Origin: Pseudomonas rustica
GTDB taxonomy: Bacteria; Pseudomonadota; Gammaproteobacteria; Pseudomonadales; Pseudomonadaceae
NCBI RefSeq assembly: GCF_018336155.1
Contig: NZ_JAGYHF010000003.1
Location: forward strand, 372,001-436,000
Direction: 5' to 3'
Length of the DNA: 64,000 bases
In this document: piece after piece, positions 29,901 to 41,000 of the stretch
How the letters are laid out: every line of letters starts with the position of its first letter
Position numbering within the stretch: the stretch's first letter is position 1
Position numbers and translations under genes: made by a program
The notes under the pieces: generated by a model
The model's database searches: none
What the model saw: only the letters and a program-made list of their open reading frames with translations
What the model was told of the DNA's origin: nothing

Positions 29901-32900
29901 AACAATGGCCGCTCACCGCCAACGGCAAGCTCGACCGCAAAGCGCTGCCGCAAGCGGACGCCAGTCAAGTTCAGCAGGATTACGTGGCGCCGCAAAGCGA
30001 GCTGGAGCAACAGATCGCGGCGATCTGGCAGGACGTGCTGAAACTTGAGCGTGTCGGCCTGACCGACAACTTCTTCGAACTCGGCGGCCACTCGCTGTTG
30101 GCCACGCAAATGGTTTCGCGCATTCGCCAGACCCTCGGCCTCAACCTGCAACTGCGCCAGTTGTTCGAAAACGCCAGCCTCAAAGCCTGCGTCGCCGCGC
30201 TGGAACAAACTCAAGTGGCCAAGCCTGCGAGCATCCCTCGGGCGCCACGTGATCAAGTACAACTGCCATTGTCGTTCGCTCAGCAACGTCAATGGTTCCT
30301 CTGGCAAATGGAGCCAGCGAGCGCGGCGTATCACATTCCGGCGGCGCTGCGTATTCACGGCGCGCTGGATCTGAACGCGCTGCAACGCAGTTTTGCCGAG
30401 CTGATCCAGCGCCACGAAAGCCTGCGCACGACCTTCGTGCAGGTCGATGAACAAGCGTTCCAGGTGATTCATGCCGAACAGGCGCCGATCCTGCTGCCGG
30501 AGATTCTTGACTGCACCTCGGACAATGCTGCCGAGCAGACTCAGGCCTATGTGCAGCGTCAGATCAGCCAGCCGTTCGACCTGCAAAACGGCCCGCTGCT
30601 GCGCGTCGGTTTGGTGCAAGTGGCGCGCGAAGAACATGTGCTGGTGTTGACCCAGCATCACATCGTTTCCGATGGCTGGTCGATGCAACTGCTGGTGCAG
30701 GAATTGATTCAGCGCTACGCCGCGTATAGCCAGGGGCACTCGGTCGAGTTGGCCGCGCTGCCGATTCAGTACGCCGATTATGCGGTCTGGCAGCGCCAAT
30801 TGATGGCGGCCGGCGAGCGTGAGCGCCAGCTCGATTACTGGACTGGCGTACTCGGCGGTGAGCAGCCTTTGCTGGAACTGCCGACTGATCGTCCGCGTCC
30901 GGCGCGGCAGAGTTTTGCCGGCGCACGTCTGGCCATCGACCTGCCGCCGCTGCTCAGCCAGCAACTGCGGCAACTGGCCCAGCGCGAGGGCAGCACGCTG
31001 TTCATGCTATTGCTAGCCTCGTTCCAGAGCCTTTTGCATCGCTACAGCAATCAGTCGGACATTCGCGTTGGCGTGCCGATTGCCAACCGCAACCGGGTCG
31101 AGACCGAAGGCCTGATCGGCTTCTTCGTCAACACTCAAGTACTCAAGGCCGAGGTCGATCCGCAGCAGCGTTTCAGTGCTCTGCTGGCGCAGGTCAAACA
31201 CGCCGCCATCGGTGCCGAGGCGCATCAGGATCTGCCGTTCGAACAATTGGTCGAGGCGCTGCGTCCGGAACGCAATCTGAGTCACAGCCCACTGTTTCAG
31301 GTGTTGTACAACCATCAGAGTGCCGGGCGTCAGGCCCTGCCGGCGTTGCCGGGGCTGGTCATCGAAGCGCAGGATTGGCACAGCCAGACCGCGCAGTTCG
31401 ACCTGACCCTCGACACTCTTGAGGCAGATGGCCAACTCAGCGCCGCACTGACCTATGCCACCGACCTGTTCGACGCCGCGACGGTGCAGCGCATGGCCGG
31501 GCATTGGCTGAACCTGCTGCACGGCATCGTCGCCGACCCGCAGCAACGCATCGGTGAACTGCCGTTGCTGGACGCCAGCGAACGGCAACAGAACATCGCC
31601 CAATGGAATCCGAATCCACGCAGCTTCCCGACTGAAGCCTGCGCGCATCACTTGATTGCACAACAGGCGCGTCTGCGTCCCGATGCAATCGCCGTGCGTT
31701 TCAACGAGCAGACTTTGAGCTACGGCGAACTCAATCGTCAGGCCAACCGCCGTGCTCATCAATTGATCGCCCTCGGTGTCGGCCCGGACGTGCTGGTCGG
31801 TCTGGCCGCCGAGCGTGGTGTGGAAATGATCGTCGGCCTGCTGGCGATCCTCAAGGCTGGCGGTGCGTACGTGCCGCTCGACCCGACTTATCCGCAGGAT
31901 CGTCTGGCTTACATGATCGAGGACAGCGGCATTCAACTGCTGCTGAGCCAGGCTGCGCTGGCTGGTCAACTGCCGGTGCCGGGCGGCGTGAAGACCTTGC
32001 TGCTGGACAGCGATGTCAGCGCATTTGCCGACACCGATCCACAGGTGACGATGGCGTCGTCGAACCTCGCTTACGTGATTTACACCTCCGGTTCGACCGG
32101 TAAACCCAAAGGCACGTTGCTGCCGCACCAGAATATTTTGCGTCTGTTCGAAGCCACCGAGCCGTGGTTCGGTTTCGCCCCGACAGACGTCTGGAGCCTG
32201 TTCCATTCCTACGCCTTCGACTTCTCGGTGTGGGAGATTTTCGGTGCGTTGCTGCACGGCGGCGAACTACTTGTGGTGCCGTACGATGTCAGCCGTTCGC
32301 CGCAGGACTTCCATGCGCTGCTGTGCGACGCCGGGGTCACCGTGCTCAACCAGACGCCGTCGGCGTTCAAGCAATTGATGCACGTGGCTTGCGCTGATGC
32401 TCGGGCGAATGCCTTGCGTTACGTGGTGTTTGGCGGCGAAGCGCTGGACGTGAAATCCCTGCGTCCGTGGTTCGAGCGCTTCGGCGATGCTGCCCCGCAA
32501 CTGATCAACATGTACGGCATCACCGAAACCACCGTGCACGTGACGTATCGTCCATTGTCGGTGGCGGATCTTGAGCAGGACGCCAACAGCCCGATCGGCG
32601 AGCCAATCGCCGACCTGTCGTGGTACGTGCTCGACGGCGAATTGAACCCGGTGGCCAAGGGCTGCATCGGTGAGCTGTATGTCGGCCGTGCCGGTCTGGC
32701 GCGCGGTTATCTGAACCGTGGTGACCTCACCGCACTGCGCTTTATCCCCGATCCATTCGGCGAGAGCGGGGCGCGTCTGTACCGCACCGGCGACCTCGCG
32801 CAATACCGCAGCGACGGCGTGATCGAGTACGTCGGACGTATCGACCATCAGGTGAAAATCCGCGGTTTCCGCATCGAGCTCGGCGAAATCGAAGCACGCC

Positions 32901-35900
32901 TGAACGCCCTCGATGCCGTGCGCGAAGCGGTGGTGTTGGCGCAGGACGGGCCGAGCGGTCAGCAACTGGTCGGCTACGTGATTGCCGCGCACAGCGTCGA
33001 CAACGAAGCCGATTTGCGCGAGCAACTGAAGGCACAACTCAAGGCCGATCTGCCGGATTACATGGTGCCGACGCACCTGTTGTTCCTTGAGCAATGGCCG
33101 CTCACCGCCAACGGCAAACTCGACCGCAAAGCGCTGCCGCCAGCGGACGCCAGTCAAGTTCAGCAGGATTACGTGGCGCCGCAAAGCGAGCTGGAGCAAC
33201 AGATCGCTGCGATCTGGCAGGACGTACTGAAACTTGAGCGTGTCGGCCTCAGCGATAACTTCTTCGAACTCGGCGGCGACTCGATCATCTCCATTCAGGT
33301 GGTCAGTCGTGCACGCGCGGCGGGCATTCGTTTCTCGCCGAAAGATCTGTTCCAGCATCAGACCGTACAGGCGCTGGCTTCGGTGGCGCAGACCGGCACT
33401 GACCAGCAAGCAATCGATCAGGCCCCGGTTCAGGGCGCCGCGTTGCTGTTGCCGATCCAGCAAGCGTTCTTCGTCGAGGCGATTCCCGAGCGTCACCACT
33501 ACAACCAGTCGGTACTGCTGAAACCGGCCAGCGCGTTGCAAGCCGAGCTTGTCGAACAAGCCTTGCAGGCCCTGGTGCAGCATCACGATGCCTTGCGTCT
33601 GTCGTTCAGCGAAAGCGCTGAAGGCTGGCGCGCCGAGTACCGTCAAGCGGCGTCGGAAAACCTGCTGTGGGTGCGCGAAGTCGCCGACGTCGCCGCGCTG
33701 GAAACCCTGGCCAATCAGGCCCAGCGCAGTCTGGATCTGCAAGCCGGGCCGTTGCTGCGCGGGGTGTTGGCGAACCTCGCCGATGGTACTCAACGGCTAT
33801 TGTTGGTGATCCATCACCTGGCGGTGGACGGCGTGTCGTGGCGGATTCTGTTCGACGATCTGCAAACCGCTTACAACCAATTGCACGCCGGGCAGGCCGT
33901 GCAACTGCCGGCCAAGACCAGTTCGGTCAAAGCCTTTGCCGAACAGTTGCAGGGCCACGCCCGCAGCGCTGAACTGCAAGAACAATTGGCCTACTGGCAG
34001 GCGCAGTTGAGTGACGTGCACGGCGACTTGCCGTGCCTCGATCCAGAGGTCAGCGCGCTCAATAGTCAGGCTGTCACCGTCGATACGCGACTGGACAAGC
34101 AACTGACCCGACAACTGCTGCAAGAAGCCCCGGCGGCGTATCGCACGCAGGTCAACGACCTGTTGCTGACCGCGCTGGCGCGGGTGATTTGCCGCTGGAG
34201 CGGGCACGCCAGCACCTTGATCGAGCTGGAAGGCCATGGCCGCGAAGAATTGTTCGCCAACATCGACCTGACCCGCACCGTCGGTTGGTTCACCAGTATG
34301 TTCCCGGTGAAATTGACCCCGGCGGCTGACCTCGCCGATTCGATCAAGTCGATCAAGCAGGGCTTGCGCGCGATTCCCGATAAAGGCGTCGGTTTCGGTG
34401 CGTTGCGTTTTCTCGGTGACGACGCCACTCGTGCAGCGTTGCAGGCGCTGCCGCAACCGCGCATCACCTTTAACTACCTGGGACAGTTTGACGGCAGTTT
34501 CGATGAAGCGCAGGGCGCGTTGTTCAGCCCCGCCAGCGAAGGCGCCGGCGACGAGCAGAGCCCACTGACCTCACTCGGCAACTGGCTGACCCTCAATGGT
34601 CAGGTGTTCGACGGTGCGTTGAATCTGGGCTGGACGTTCAGTCGTCAGCAGTTCGATCCGGCGCTGATCCAGCAACTGGCCGATGACTATGCCGCTGAAC
34701 TGGCGCTGTTGATCGCGCATTGCCGCGAGCCGAGCAATCAGGGCATGACGCCGTCGGACTTCCCGTTGGCCGACTTCACTCAAGCGCAGCTTGATGGTCT
34801 GGCACTGCCGGCGCGTGCGGTGGATGACATCTATCCGTTGGCGCCGATGCAGCAGGGCATGTTGTTCCACAGCCTCTATGAAAACGGCAGCGGGCATTAC
34901 ATCAACCAGATGTGCCTGGACATCGAAGGCCTCGATCCACAACGTTTCGAAAATGCCTGGCAGGCCGCCGTCGATGCCCACGATATTCTGCGCAGCAGCT
35001 TTATCTGGCAGGGCAGCGAGCGCCCGCTGCAAGTGGTGCACAAACAGGTGCGCGTGCCATTCACGTCGCTGGACTGGAGCGCTCGCGCCGATGTCACGTC
35101 AGCACTCGCTGAACTGGCTTCGGCAGAGCTGGCGCAGGGCTTTGATCTGGCCTGCGCACCGTTGTTGCGTCTGGTGCTGGTGCAGACCGGCGCGCAGCGT
35201 TATCACCTGATTTACACCCATCACCACATCCTGATGGATGGCTGGAGCAATTCGCAGTTGCTCGGCGAAGTGCTGCAGCGTTATGACGGCCAGACCTTGC
35301 CGCGTCAGGCCGGGCGCTACCGCGACTACATCAGTTGGCTGCAAGGGCGCGATACCAAGGTCAGTGAAGCGTTCTGGCTGGAGCAACTGCATTCGTTCGA
35401 GGCGCCGACCCGTCTCGCCGAAACCCGTTTCGGTGTTGACGAAGCGGCGTTCGCCAGCAGCCACGCCAGTCACTACCACTGGTTGGACAAGGCGCAGACT
35501 CAAGCCCTGAGCGAATTCGCGCGTACGCAGAAAGTCACCCTCAACACCGTCGTCCAGGCCGCCTGGCTGATGCTGCTGCAGCACTACACCGGGCATGCCA
35601 CCGTGGCTTTCGGTGCGACCGTGTCCGGGCGGCCGACCGAGCTCAGAGGCATCGAGCAGCAGATCGGCCTGTTCATCAACACCTTGCCGGTCATCGCCAG
35701 CCCTCGGCCGGAGCAATCGGTGTCGGCCTTGTTGCAACAGGTGCAGGCGCAAAACGTCGTCCTGCGCGAGCACGAACACACGCCGCTGTTCGAGATCCAG
35801 CGCTGGGCCGGGCAGGGCGGTGAGGGCTTGTTCGACACCTTGCTGGTGTTCGAAAACTACCCGTTGTCGGACGCGCTGCAAGCGCAGGCACCGTCAGGGC

Positions 35901-38005
35901 TGAGCTTCGGCACCGTGGACAATCAGGAACAGACTAATTTCCCGTTGACCCTGGCCGTTAATCACAATGACACCCTGAGTCTGCACTTTACTTATGCCCA
36001 CGCTGCTTTCCCTACACACACCGTCGAGCGCCTGGCTGAGCAGGTGGCACACGTGCTCGCGCAGATGGTGAGCACGCCGGCCGGCCGCAGCCTTGGCGAG
36101 ATCGACTTGCTAGGCGATGTCACGCGCACGCTGTTGTTGCGCGACTGGAACGCCACGACTGTCGCAACGGCCGAGCGCCATCAGGTGCAGCAATGCATCG
36201 AAGCGCAGGCACGGCTGACGCCGGATGCCGTGGCGCTGGTGACCGAGCAGACCACGCTGACCTATGCGCAACTCAATGCCCAGGCCAACCGTTTGGCCCA
36301 TGCCTTGATCGAGCGCGGCGTCGGCCCCGACGTATTGGTCGGTCTGGCGATGTCGCGTGGCGTGCAAATGGTGGTCGGCTTGCTGGCGATTCTCAAGGCT
36401 GGCGGCGCCTATGTGCCGCTGGATCCGGCGTATCCGCAGGATCGTCTGACCTACATGATCGAGGACAGCGGCATTGTCCTGCTGCTGACTGAAACCAGTC
36501 TGCAACCACGTTTTGCCGATGTCGCAGTGACCACGCTGTTGCTCGATCAGCCGGCGCATTGGCTGGATGCTTACAGCGAGCGCGATCCGCAGGTGCTGAT
36601 CGATGAGCACAACCTCGCCTACGTGATCTACACCTCCGGCTCCACCGGCCAGCCGAAGGGCGTGACGCTGCGCCATGGCGGCCTGAGCAACCACATGCAG
36701 TGGATGCAGGAATGCCTGCAACTGACGCCTGCGGATCGCGTCCTGCAAAAAACCGCGATCAGCTTCGATGCGTCGGTCTGGGAATTCTGGCTGCCGCTGA
36801 TGAACGGCGCGCAACTGGTGCTGGCCTCGGCGCAATTCAATCTCGACCTGACCACGCTGTGGGCCGACGTCGCGCGACTGCGCATCAGCGTGCTGCAAAT
36901 GGCGCCGTCGCTGTTGCAGGCGCTGTTGCCGCTGGCGAGCCGTGAACAACTGGCTTCGTTGCGCCTGTTGCTGTGCGGTGGCGAGGCCCTGAGTGCGCAC
37001 CTTTCACGTGAAGTGATGGCGCTATTCGACGGTGAGTTGCGCAATCTCTACGGCCCGACCGAAGCGACCATCGACACCAGCAGCCACACGGTGCCGCGCA
37101 CGGTCGCAGACGACGCGCGAATCATGCCGATCGGGCGCCCGATCAACAACGTGCGCACCTACGTGCTGGACGCGGCGCTGCAACCTTGCGCCATCGGTGC
37201 GACGGGTGAGTTGTACATCGCCGGTGATTCTCTGGCCCGTGGTTACCACCAGCGCGGCGCACTGACCGCCGAACGCTTTATTCCTGATCCGTTCGCCGGT
37301 TTCGGCGGTCGTCTGTACCGCACCGGCGACCTGGCGCGCTATGCCGAAGATGGCGTGATCGATTACCTCGGCCGCATCGACCATCAAGTGAAGATTCGCG
37401 GTCTGCGCATCGAACTCGGTGAAATCGAAGCGCGCTTACAAGCGTTGCCTGAAGTGCGTGATGCGGTAGTGCTGGCGCGGGAAGAACTGAGCGGGCCGAA
37501 CCTGGTCGCGTATCTGGTCAGCCACGACAACAGCCTCGACGCGGCGCCTCTGGCCGAACAACTCAAAGCGCAATTGGCCCGGCAGGTACCGGATTTCATG
37601 GTGCCGACCCACCTGATCTTCCTTGACCAATTGCCGCTGACGCCTAACGGCAAACTCGATCGCAAGGCCTTGCCGGCACCGGACACCCGCGCGCATCAGT
37701 CGGTTTATCTGGCGCCGCAGAGCGAGCTGGAATGCAAGGTCGCGGTGATCTGGCAGGACGTACTGAAAATCGACCAGGTCGGGCTGGCTGACGACTTCTT
37801 TGAACTCGGCGGGCACTCACTCCTGGTGGTCAATGTGGTCTCGCGCCTGCAACTCGAACTGGGCCTGAAGCTGACGCCCCAACTGATATTCCAATTCCCG
37901 GTGCTGGGTGCGTTTGTCGCGCAACTCGAGCAGTCCGGCGAGCAAATGAGCACGTCGAAATTGAGCAAGCTTGAAGCGCTGCTTGATGAATTTGAGGAGG
38001 TTTGA
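26933..38005 (+). CDS. pvdJ: Pyoverdine NRPS 2: C-A-T-C-A-T-E-C-A-T (predicted Thr, D-Thr, Gln)
   Basis: About 3690-aa three-module synthetase. Module 1: C with the variant HHIICDGAS near residue 180, A 493-1006 (pocket DFWNVGMVH, Thr), T GGHS near 1051. Module 2: LCL C (HHIVSDG near 1242), A 1556-2066 (same Thr pocket), T GGDS near 2114, E 2163-2597 (HHLAVDG). Module 3: DCL C (HHILMDG near 2763), A 3073-3583 (DAWQLGLID, Gln-like), T GGHS near 3626. The two Thr A domains are near-identical at DNA level (repeat entries below). The ATG at 26933 follows the pvdI stop by two bases with GGAGA upstream, and the stop overlaps the next ATG, so the three synthetases form one operon. Confidence 0.93.
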   Translation: MTQLDNLSLVQRFIRLPLAQRQAFLQKMQSKNMSFAALPIPPVRDEFETIGLSFAQERQWFLWKLDPHSAAYHVPTALRLRGALDLSALQRSFDALFERHEVLRTVFVDGADGPIQVVQPRLSLPLTPQVLDTPPDDAGLKALIDAEIATLFDLQQGPLLRVKLLQIAPDDHVLVLTQHHIICDGASAQIMVDDLVKLYAARSSGQPANLAALPIQYADYAIWQRKWMEAGELERQLAYWTERLGDGGEVLPLPTDRPRPAVQSHRGARLDLSIGSELSERLKQLAQREGMTLFMVLLASFQALLHRYSGLADIRVGVPVANRNRVETEGLIGFFVNTQVLDAQVQGNMPFKALLAQVKQASLGAQAHQDLPFEQLVHALAPDRQSSHNPLFQVMFNHQGGVAAQALQLPGLQVESLDWSSHTAQFDLTLDTHEADGALAATLSYATDLFDAATVQRMAGHWLNLLHGIVADPQQRIGELPLLDASEQQQNIAQWNPNPRSFPTEACAHHLIAEQARLRPDAIAVRFNEQTLSYGELNRQANRRAHQLIALGVGPDVLIGLAAERGVEMIVGLLAILKAGGAYVPLDPTYPQDRLAYMIEDSGIQLLLSQAALAGQLPVPDGVQTLLLDSDVSAFADTDPQVTMASSNLAYVIYTSGSTGKPKGTLLPHQNILRLFEATEPWFGFAPTDVWSLFHSYAFDFSVWEIFGALLHGGELLVVPYDVSRSPQDFHALLCDAGVTVLNQTPSAFKQLMHVACADARANALRYVVFGGEALDVKSLRPWFERFGDAAPQLINMYGITETTVHVTYRPLSVADLEQDANSPIGEPIADLSWYVLDGELNPVAKGCIGELYVGRAGLARGYLNRGDLTALRFIPDPFGESGARLYRTGDLAQYRSDGVIEYVGRIDHQVKIRGFRIELGEIEARLNALDAVREAVVLAQDGPSGQQLVGYVIAAHSVDNEADLREQLKAQLKTDLPDYMVPTHLLFLEQWPLTANGKLDRKALPQADASQVQQDYVAPQSELEQQIAAIWQDVLKLERVGLTDNFFELGGHSLLATQMVSRIRQTLGLNLQLRQLFENASLKACVAALEQTQVAKPASIPRAPRDQVQLPLSFAQQRQWFLWQMEPASAAYHIPAALRIHGALDLNALQRSFAELIQRHESLRTTFVQVDEQAFQVIHAEQAPILLPEILDCTSDNAAEQTQAYVQRQISQPFDLQNGPLLRVGLVQVAREEHVLVLTQHHIVSDGWSMQLLVQELIQRYAAYSQGHSVELAALPIQYADYAVWQRQLMAAGERERQLDYWTGVLGGEQPLLELPTDRPRPARQSFAGARLAIDLPPLLSQQLRQLAQREGSTLFMLLLASFQSLLHRYSNQSDIRVGVPIANRNRVETEGLIGFFVNTQVLKAEVDPQQRFSALLAQVKHAAIGAEAHQDLPFEQLVEALRPERNLSHSPLFQVLYNHQSAGRQALPALPGLVIEAQDWHSQTAQFDLTLDTLEADGQLSAALTYATDLFDAATVQRMAGHWLNLLHGIVADPQQRIGELPLLDASERQQNIAQWNPNPRSFPTEACAHHLIAQQARLRPDAIAVRFNEQTLSYGELNRQANRRAHQLIALGVGPDVLVGLAAERGVEMIVGLLAILKAGGAYVPLDPTYPQDRLAYMIEDSGIQLLLSQAALAGQLPVPGGVKTLLLDSDVSAFADTDPQVTMASSNLAYVIYTSGSTGKPKGTLLPHQNILRLFEATEPWFGFAPTDVWSLFHSYAFDFSVWEIFGALLHGGELLVVPYDVSRSPQDFHALLCDAGVTVLNQTPSAFKQLMHVACADARANALRYVVFGGEALDVKSLRPWFERFGDAAPQLINMYGITETTVHVTYRPLSVADLEQDANSPIGEPIADLSWYVLDGELNPVAKGCIGELYVGRAGLARGYLNRGDLTALRFIPDPFGESGARLYRTGDLAQYRSDGVIEYVGRIDHQVKIRGFRIELGEIEARLNALDAVREAVVLAQDGPSGQQLVGYVIAAHSVDNEADLREQLKAQLKADLPDYMVPTHLLFLEQWPLTANGKLDRKALPPADASQVQQDYVAPQSELEQQIAAIWQDVLKLERVGLSDNFFELGGDSIISIQVVSRARAAGIRFSPKDLFQHQTVQALASVAQTGTDQQAIDQAPVQGAALLLPIQQAFFVEAIPERHHYNQSVLLKPASALQAELVEQALQALVQHHDALRLSFSESAEGWRAEYRQAASENLLWVREVADVAALETLANQAQRSLDLQAGPLLRGVLANLADGTQRLLLVIHHLAVDGVSWRILFDDLQTAYNQLHAGQAVQLPAKTSSVKAFAEQLQGHARSAELQEQLAYWQAQLSDVHGDLPCLDPEVSALNSQAVTVDTRLDKQLTRQLLQEAPAAYRTQVNDLLLTALARVICRWSGHASTLIELEGHGREELFANIDLTRTVGWFTSMFPVKLTPAADLADSIKSIKQGLRAIPDKGVGFGALRFLGDDATRAALQALPQPRITFNYLGQFDGSFDEAQGALFSPASEGAGDEQSPLTSLGNWLTLNGQVFDGALNLGWTFSRQQFDPALIQQLADDYAAELALLIAHCREPSNQGMTPSDFPLADFTQAQLDGLALPARAVDDIYPLAPMQQGMLFHSLYENGSGHYINQMCLDIEGLDPQRFENAWQAAVDAHDILRSSFIWQGSERPLQVVHKQVRVPFTSLDWSARADVTSALAELASAELAQGFDLACAPLLRLVLVQTGAQRYHLIYTHHHILMDGWSNSQLLGEVLQRYDGQTLPRQAGRYRDYISWLQGRDTKVSEAFWLEQLHSFEAPTRLAETRFGVDEAAFASSHASHYHWLDKAQTQALSEFARTQKVTLNTVVQAAWLMLLQHYTGHATVAFGATVSGRPTELRGIEQQIGLFINTLPVIASPRPEQSVSALLQQVQAQNVVLREHEHTPLFEIQRWAGQGGEGLFDTLLVFENYPLSDALQAQAPSGLSFGTVDNQEQTNFPLTLAVNHNDTLSLHFTYAHAAFPTHTVERLAEQVAHVLAQMVSTPAGRSLGEIDLLGDVTRTLLLRDWNATTVATAERHQVQQCIEAQARLTPDAVALVTEQTTLTYAQLNAQANRLAHALIERGVGPDVLVGLAMSRGVQMVVGLLAILKAGGAYVPLDPAYPQDRLTYMIEDSGIVLLLTETSLQPRFADVAVTTLLLDQPAHWLDAYSERDPQVLIDEHNLAYVIYTSGSTGQPKGVTLRHGGLSNHMQWMQECLQLTPADRVLQKTAISFDASVWEFWLPLMNGAQLVLASAQFNLDLTTLWADVARLRISVLQMAPSLLQALLPLASREQLASLRLLLCGGEALSAHLSREVMALFDGELRNLYGPTEATIDTSSHTVPRTVADDARIMPIGRPINNVRTYVLDAALQPCAIGATGELYIAGDSLARGYHQRGALTAERFIPDPFAGFGGRLYRTGDLARYAEDGVIDYLGRIDHQVKIRGLRIELGEIEARLQALPEVRDAVVLAREELSGPNLVAYLVSHDNSLDAAPLAEQLKAQLARQVPDFMVPTHLIFLDQLPLTPNGKLDRKALPAPDTRAHQSVYLAPQSELECKVAVIWQDVLKIDQVGLADDFFELGGHSLLVVNVVSRLQLELGLKLTPQLIFQFPVLGAFVAQLEQSGEQMSTSKLSKLEALLDEFEEV
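28301..30060 (+). repeat. Intragenic duplication, copy 1 (module 1 Thr A domain of NRPS 2)
   Basis: About 1,760 bp nearly identical to 31490-33249, offset exactly 3189 bp (1063 codons). By eye only about eight residues differ across the translated unit. It runs from the end of the C domain through the whole A domain into the first helix of the T domain. Confidence 0.9.
31490..33249 (+). repeat. Intragenic duplication, copy 2 (module 2 Thr A domain of NRPS 2)
   Basis: Partner of 28301-30060. Identity breaks off just before the GGHS (copy 1) or GGDS (copy 2) carrier motif, so each A domain kept a carrier suited to its own downstream domain. The upstream C domains also differ. Confidence 0.9.
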
Positions 38006-41000
38006 TGGACACCGCTGTCGCACAACGTATTGCCAGGCGCTTCATAACGCTGCCGCTGGAAAAACGTCGCCTGTACTTGCAGAAAATGCTCGAAGAGGAC
38101 GTTTCCCCGGCGAACCTGCCGATTCCGCCTGTCAGTGCCGAGTTCGACACCTTGTCGTTGTCTTTCGCCCAGGAACGCCAATGGTTCCTGTGGCAGCTGG
38201 ATCCCGACAGTGCTGCTTACCACATGCCCACGGCCCTGCGTTTGCGCGGGCCGCTGGACGTGGCTGCACTGGAGAAAAGTTTCAATGCGCTGGTGGCGCG
38301 CCACGACAGTCTGCGCACCACCTTCGTGCTCAACGGCGAGCACGCTGTGCAGCAAGTCCACGCGGTTTCGCCAGTGCAGCTGCAAGCGCAAGTGCTGGCG
38401 CAGAGGCCGGACGACACGCAACTGCGCCACTTGATCGAAGAAGAAACCCGCCAACTGTTCGACCTGCAACAAGGGCCATTGCTGCGCACACGTCTGCTGC
38501 AACTGGCACCCGACGATCATGTGCTGATCGTGACCTTGCACCACATCGTCTCCGATGGCTGGTCGATGCAGGTAATGGTCGAGGAACTGGTCAAAGGCTA
38601 CGCCGCGTTCATTCAAGGGCAGGCGCCGGTGTTGCCCGAGTTGCCGATCCAGTACGCCGACTATGCGATCTGGCAGCGCCACTGGATGGAGGCGGGCGAG
38701 CGGGAGCGTCAACTCGAATATTGGATCGCGCGCCTCGGCGGTCAGCAACCGGTGCTCGAATTGCCGAGCGATTTTGCCCGCCCGGCGGTCATGAGTTATC
38801 GCGGTGCCCGTCTGGAACTGGAGATCGACGCGGCGTTGGCCAGCGGCCTCAAGCAGATGGCGCAGCGCGAAGGGGTCAGTCTGTTCATGATCCTGCTGGC
38901 CTCGTTCCAGGCTTTGCTGCATCGCTACAGCGGTCAGAACGACATCCGCGTCGGTGTACCGACGGCCAACCGTAATCGGGTGGAAACCGAGCGCCTGATC
39001 GGCTTTTTCGTCAACACCCAAGTACTCAAGAGCGAGGTCGACAGTCAGGAGGCGTTCAGCGCATTGCTGCAACAGGTCAAGCAGACTGCGCTGGGCGCGC
39101 AGGCGCATCAGGATCTGCCGTTCGAGCAATTGGTCGAAGCGCTGCAACCCGAGCGCAACCTCAGTCACAGTCCGCTGTTCCAGGTGATGTTCAATCACCA
39201 GACCCAAGGCCTGTCGACTGCAGCGCCGGTGGGCGGTTTGAAAGTCGAGGGTTTGCGTTGGGACAGCCACAGCGCGCAGTTCGATCTGACCCTGGAAACC
39301 GTGGAGCACAGCGACGGCCTGTCGGCGGCGCTGATCTACGCCACCGACCTGTTTGGCGCCGACACCGTTGCGCGCATGGCCGGGCATTGGCAGAACCTGT
39401 TGCGCGGGATTGTCACCAACCCTGGCCAGTCCATCGGCGAACTGCCGCTGCTGAGTGCCGCCGAGTATCAAGCGCAGCTCAACGACGGTAACCGTAACGT
39501 CGCGCCGGCACCTGAAAAAGGCTTCGTTCATCAGCTGTTTGAAGCGCAAGCGGCGCGCACCCCCGATGCCCCGGCGCTGGTGATTGATGGCCAGCGCTTG
39601 AACTACGGCCAGCTCAATGCCCGGGCCAATCAGTTGGCGCGCAAGCTGCAAACCCTCGGTGTGGCGCCGGATGTGCTGGTCGGCATTTCGGTCGAGCGCA
39701 GCACGCACATGTTGGTGGGCCTGCTGGCGATCCTCAAGGCGGGCGGCGCCTACCTGCCGCTGGATCCGGCGTTCCCGCAGGATCGTCTGGCGTACATGAT
39801 CGACGACAGTGGCATCGATTTGCTGTTGACGCAGAGCTCGCTGCTCAGCCAGTTGCCCGTGCCGGACTCGCTCACCACGCTGGTGCTGGATCAACAGGGC
39901 GATTGGCTCGACGGCTTTGCCGGCGAGGATCTGCCGACACGACTGCACGGCGAACATCTGGCCTACGCGATCTATACCTCCGGCTCGACCGGCCAGCCGA
40001 AAGGCGTGATGGTTCGCCACGCTGCGTTGACCAATTTCGTCGCCAGCATGGCCAAGGCGCCGGGCATGGTGGCGCAGGATCGCGCGCTGTCGTTGACCAC
40101 GTTCTCCTTCGATATTTTTGGTCTGGAAATCTATGTGCCGCTGATGGTTGGCGCCTGCATTGTCCTGACCGGGCAGGAGGTCGCGCAGGATCCGTACGCG
40201 GTGCTGGCGCTGATTGCTGCCGAGCAGGTCAACGTGGTGCAAGCAACACCGTCGACCTGGCGCATGCTGCTCGACAACGAAAACGCCGCGCAACTGCGCG
40301 GTTGCAAGTGCCTGTGCGGCGGTGAAGCGCTGCCTCAGGAACTGGCGGTGCGCATGCTCGCCCTCGGCGGTGAAGTGTGGAACCTCTACGGACCGACCGA
40401 AACCACGATCTGGTCGGCGTTGCATCCGCTGCGCTCGCAAGATGCACAACCGTGGCTGGGCGGGCCGATCGACAACACCTCGCTGTACATCGTCGGCGCC
40501 GATTTGCTGCCGGTGCCTTATGGCGTGGCCGGTGAGTTGCTGATCGGCGGTGAAGGTCTGGCGCGCGGTTACTTCCAGCGTCCGGCGCTGACGGCCGAAC
40601 GGTTTGTGCCGCACCCTTATGCCGCGACGGGCGAGCGTCTGTACCGCACCGGCGACCTCGCACGGCAGCGTGCCGACGGCATCATCGAATACCTCGGCCG
40701 CATCGACCATCAAGTGAAAATCCGTGGCTTCCGCATTGAATTGGGCGAGATCGAAGCGCGTCTGCTCGAACAGGACGCCGTGCGCGAAGCCGCCGTGCTG
40801 GCCCAGGATGCGCCGGGTGGTCAGGCGCTGGTGGCCTACGTTGTGCCAAGTGCTGATCTGAGCACGCTGGATGCCGACGCACAAAGCCGTTTGCGCGACA
40901 GCCTCAATGCACGCCTCAAGATCAATCTGCCGGATTACATGGTGCCGGCGCACATGGTGCTGCTGGCGCGGTTCCCGCGGACGCCGAACGGCAAGCTCGA

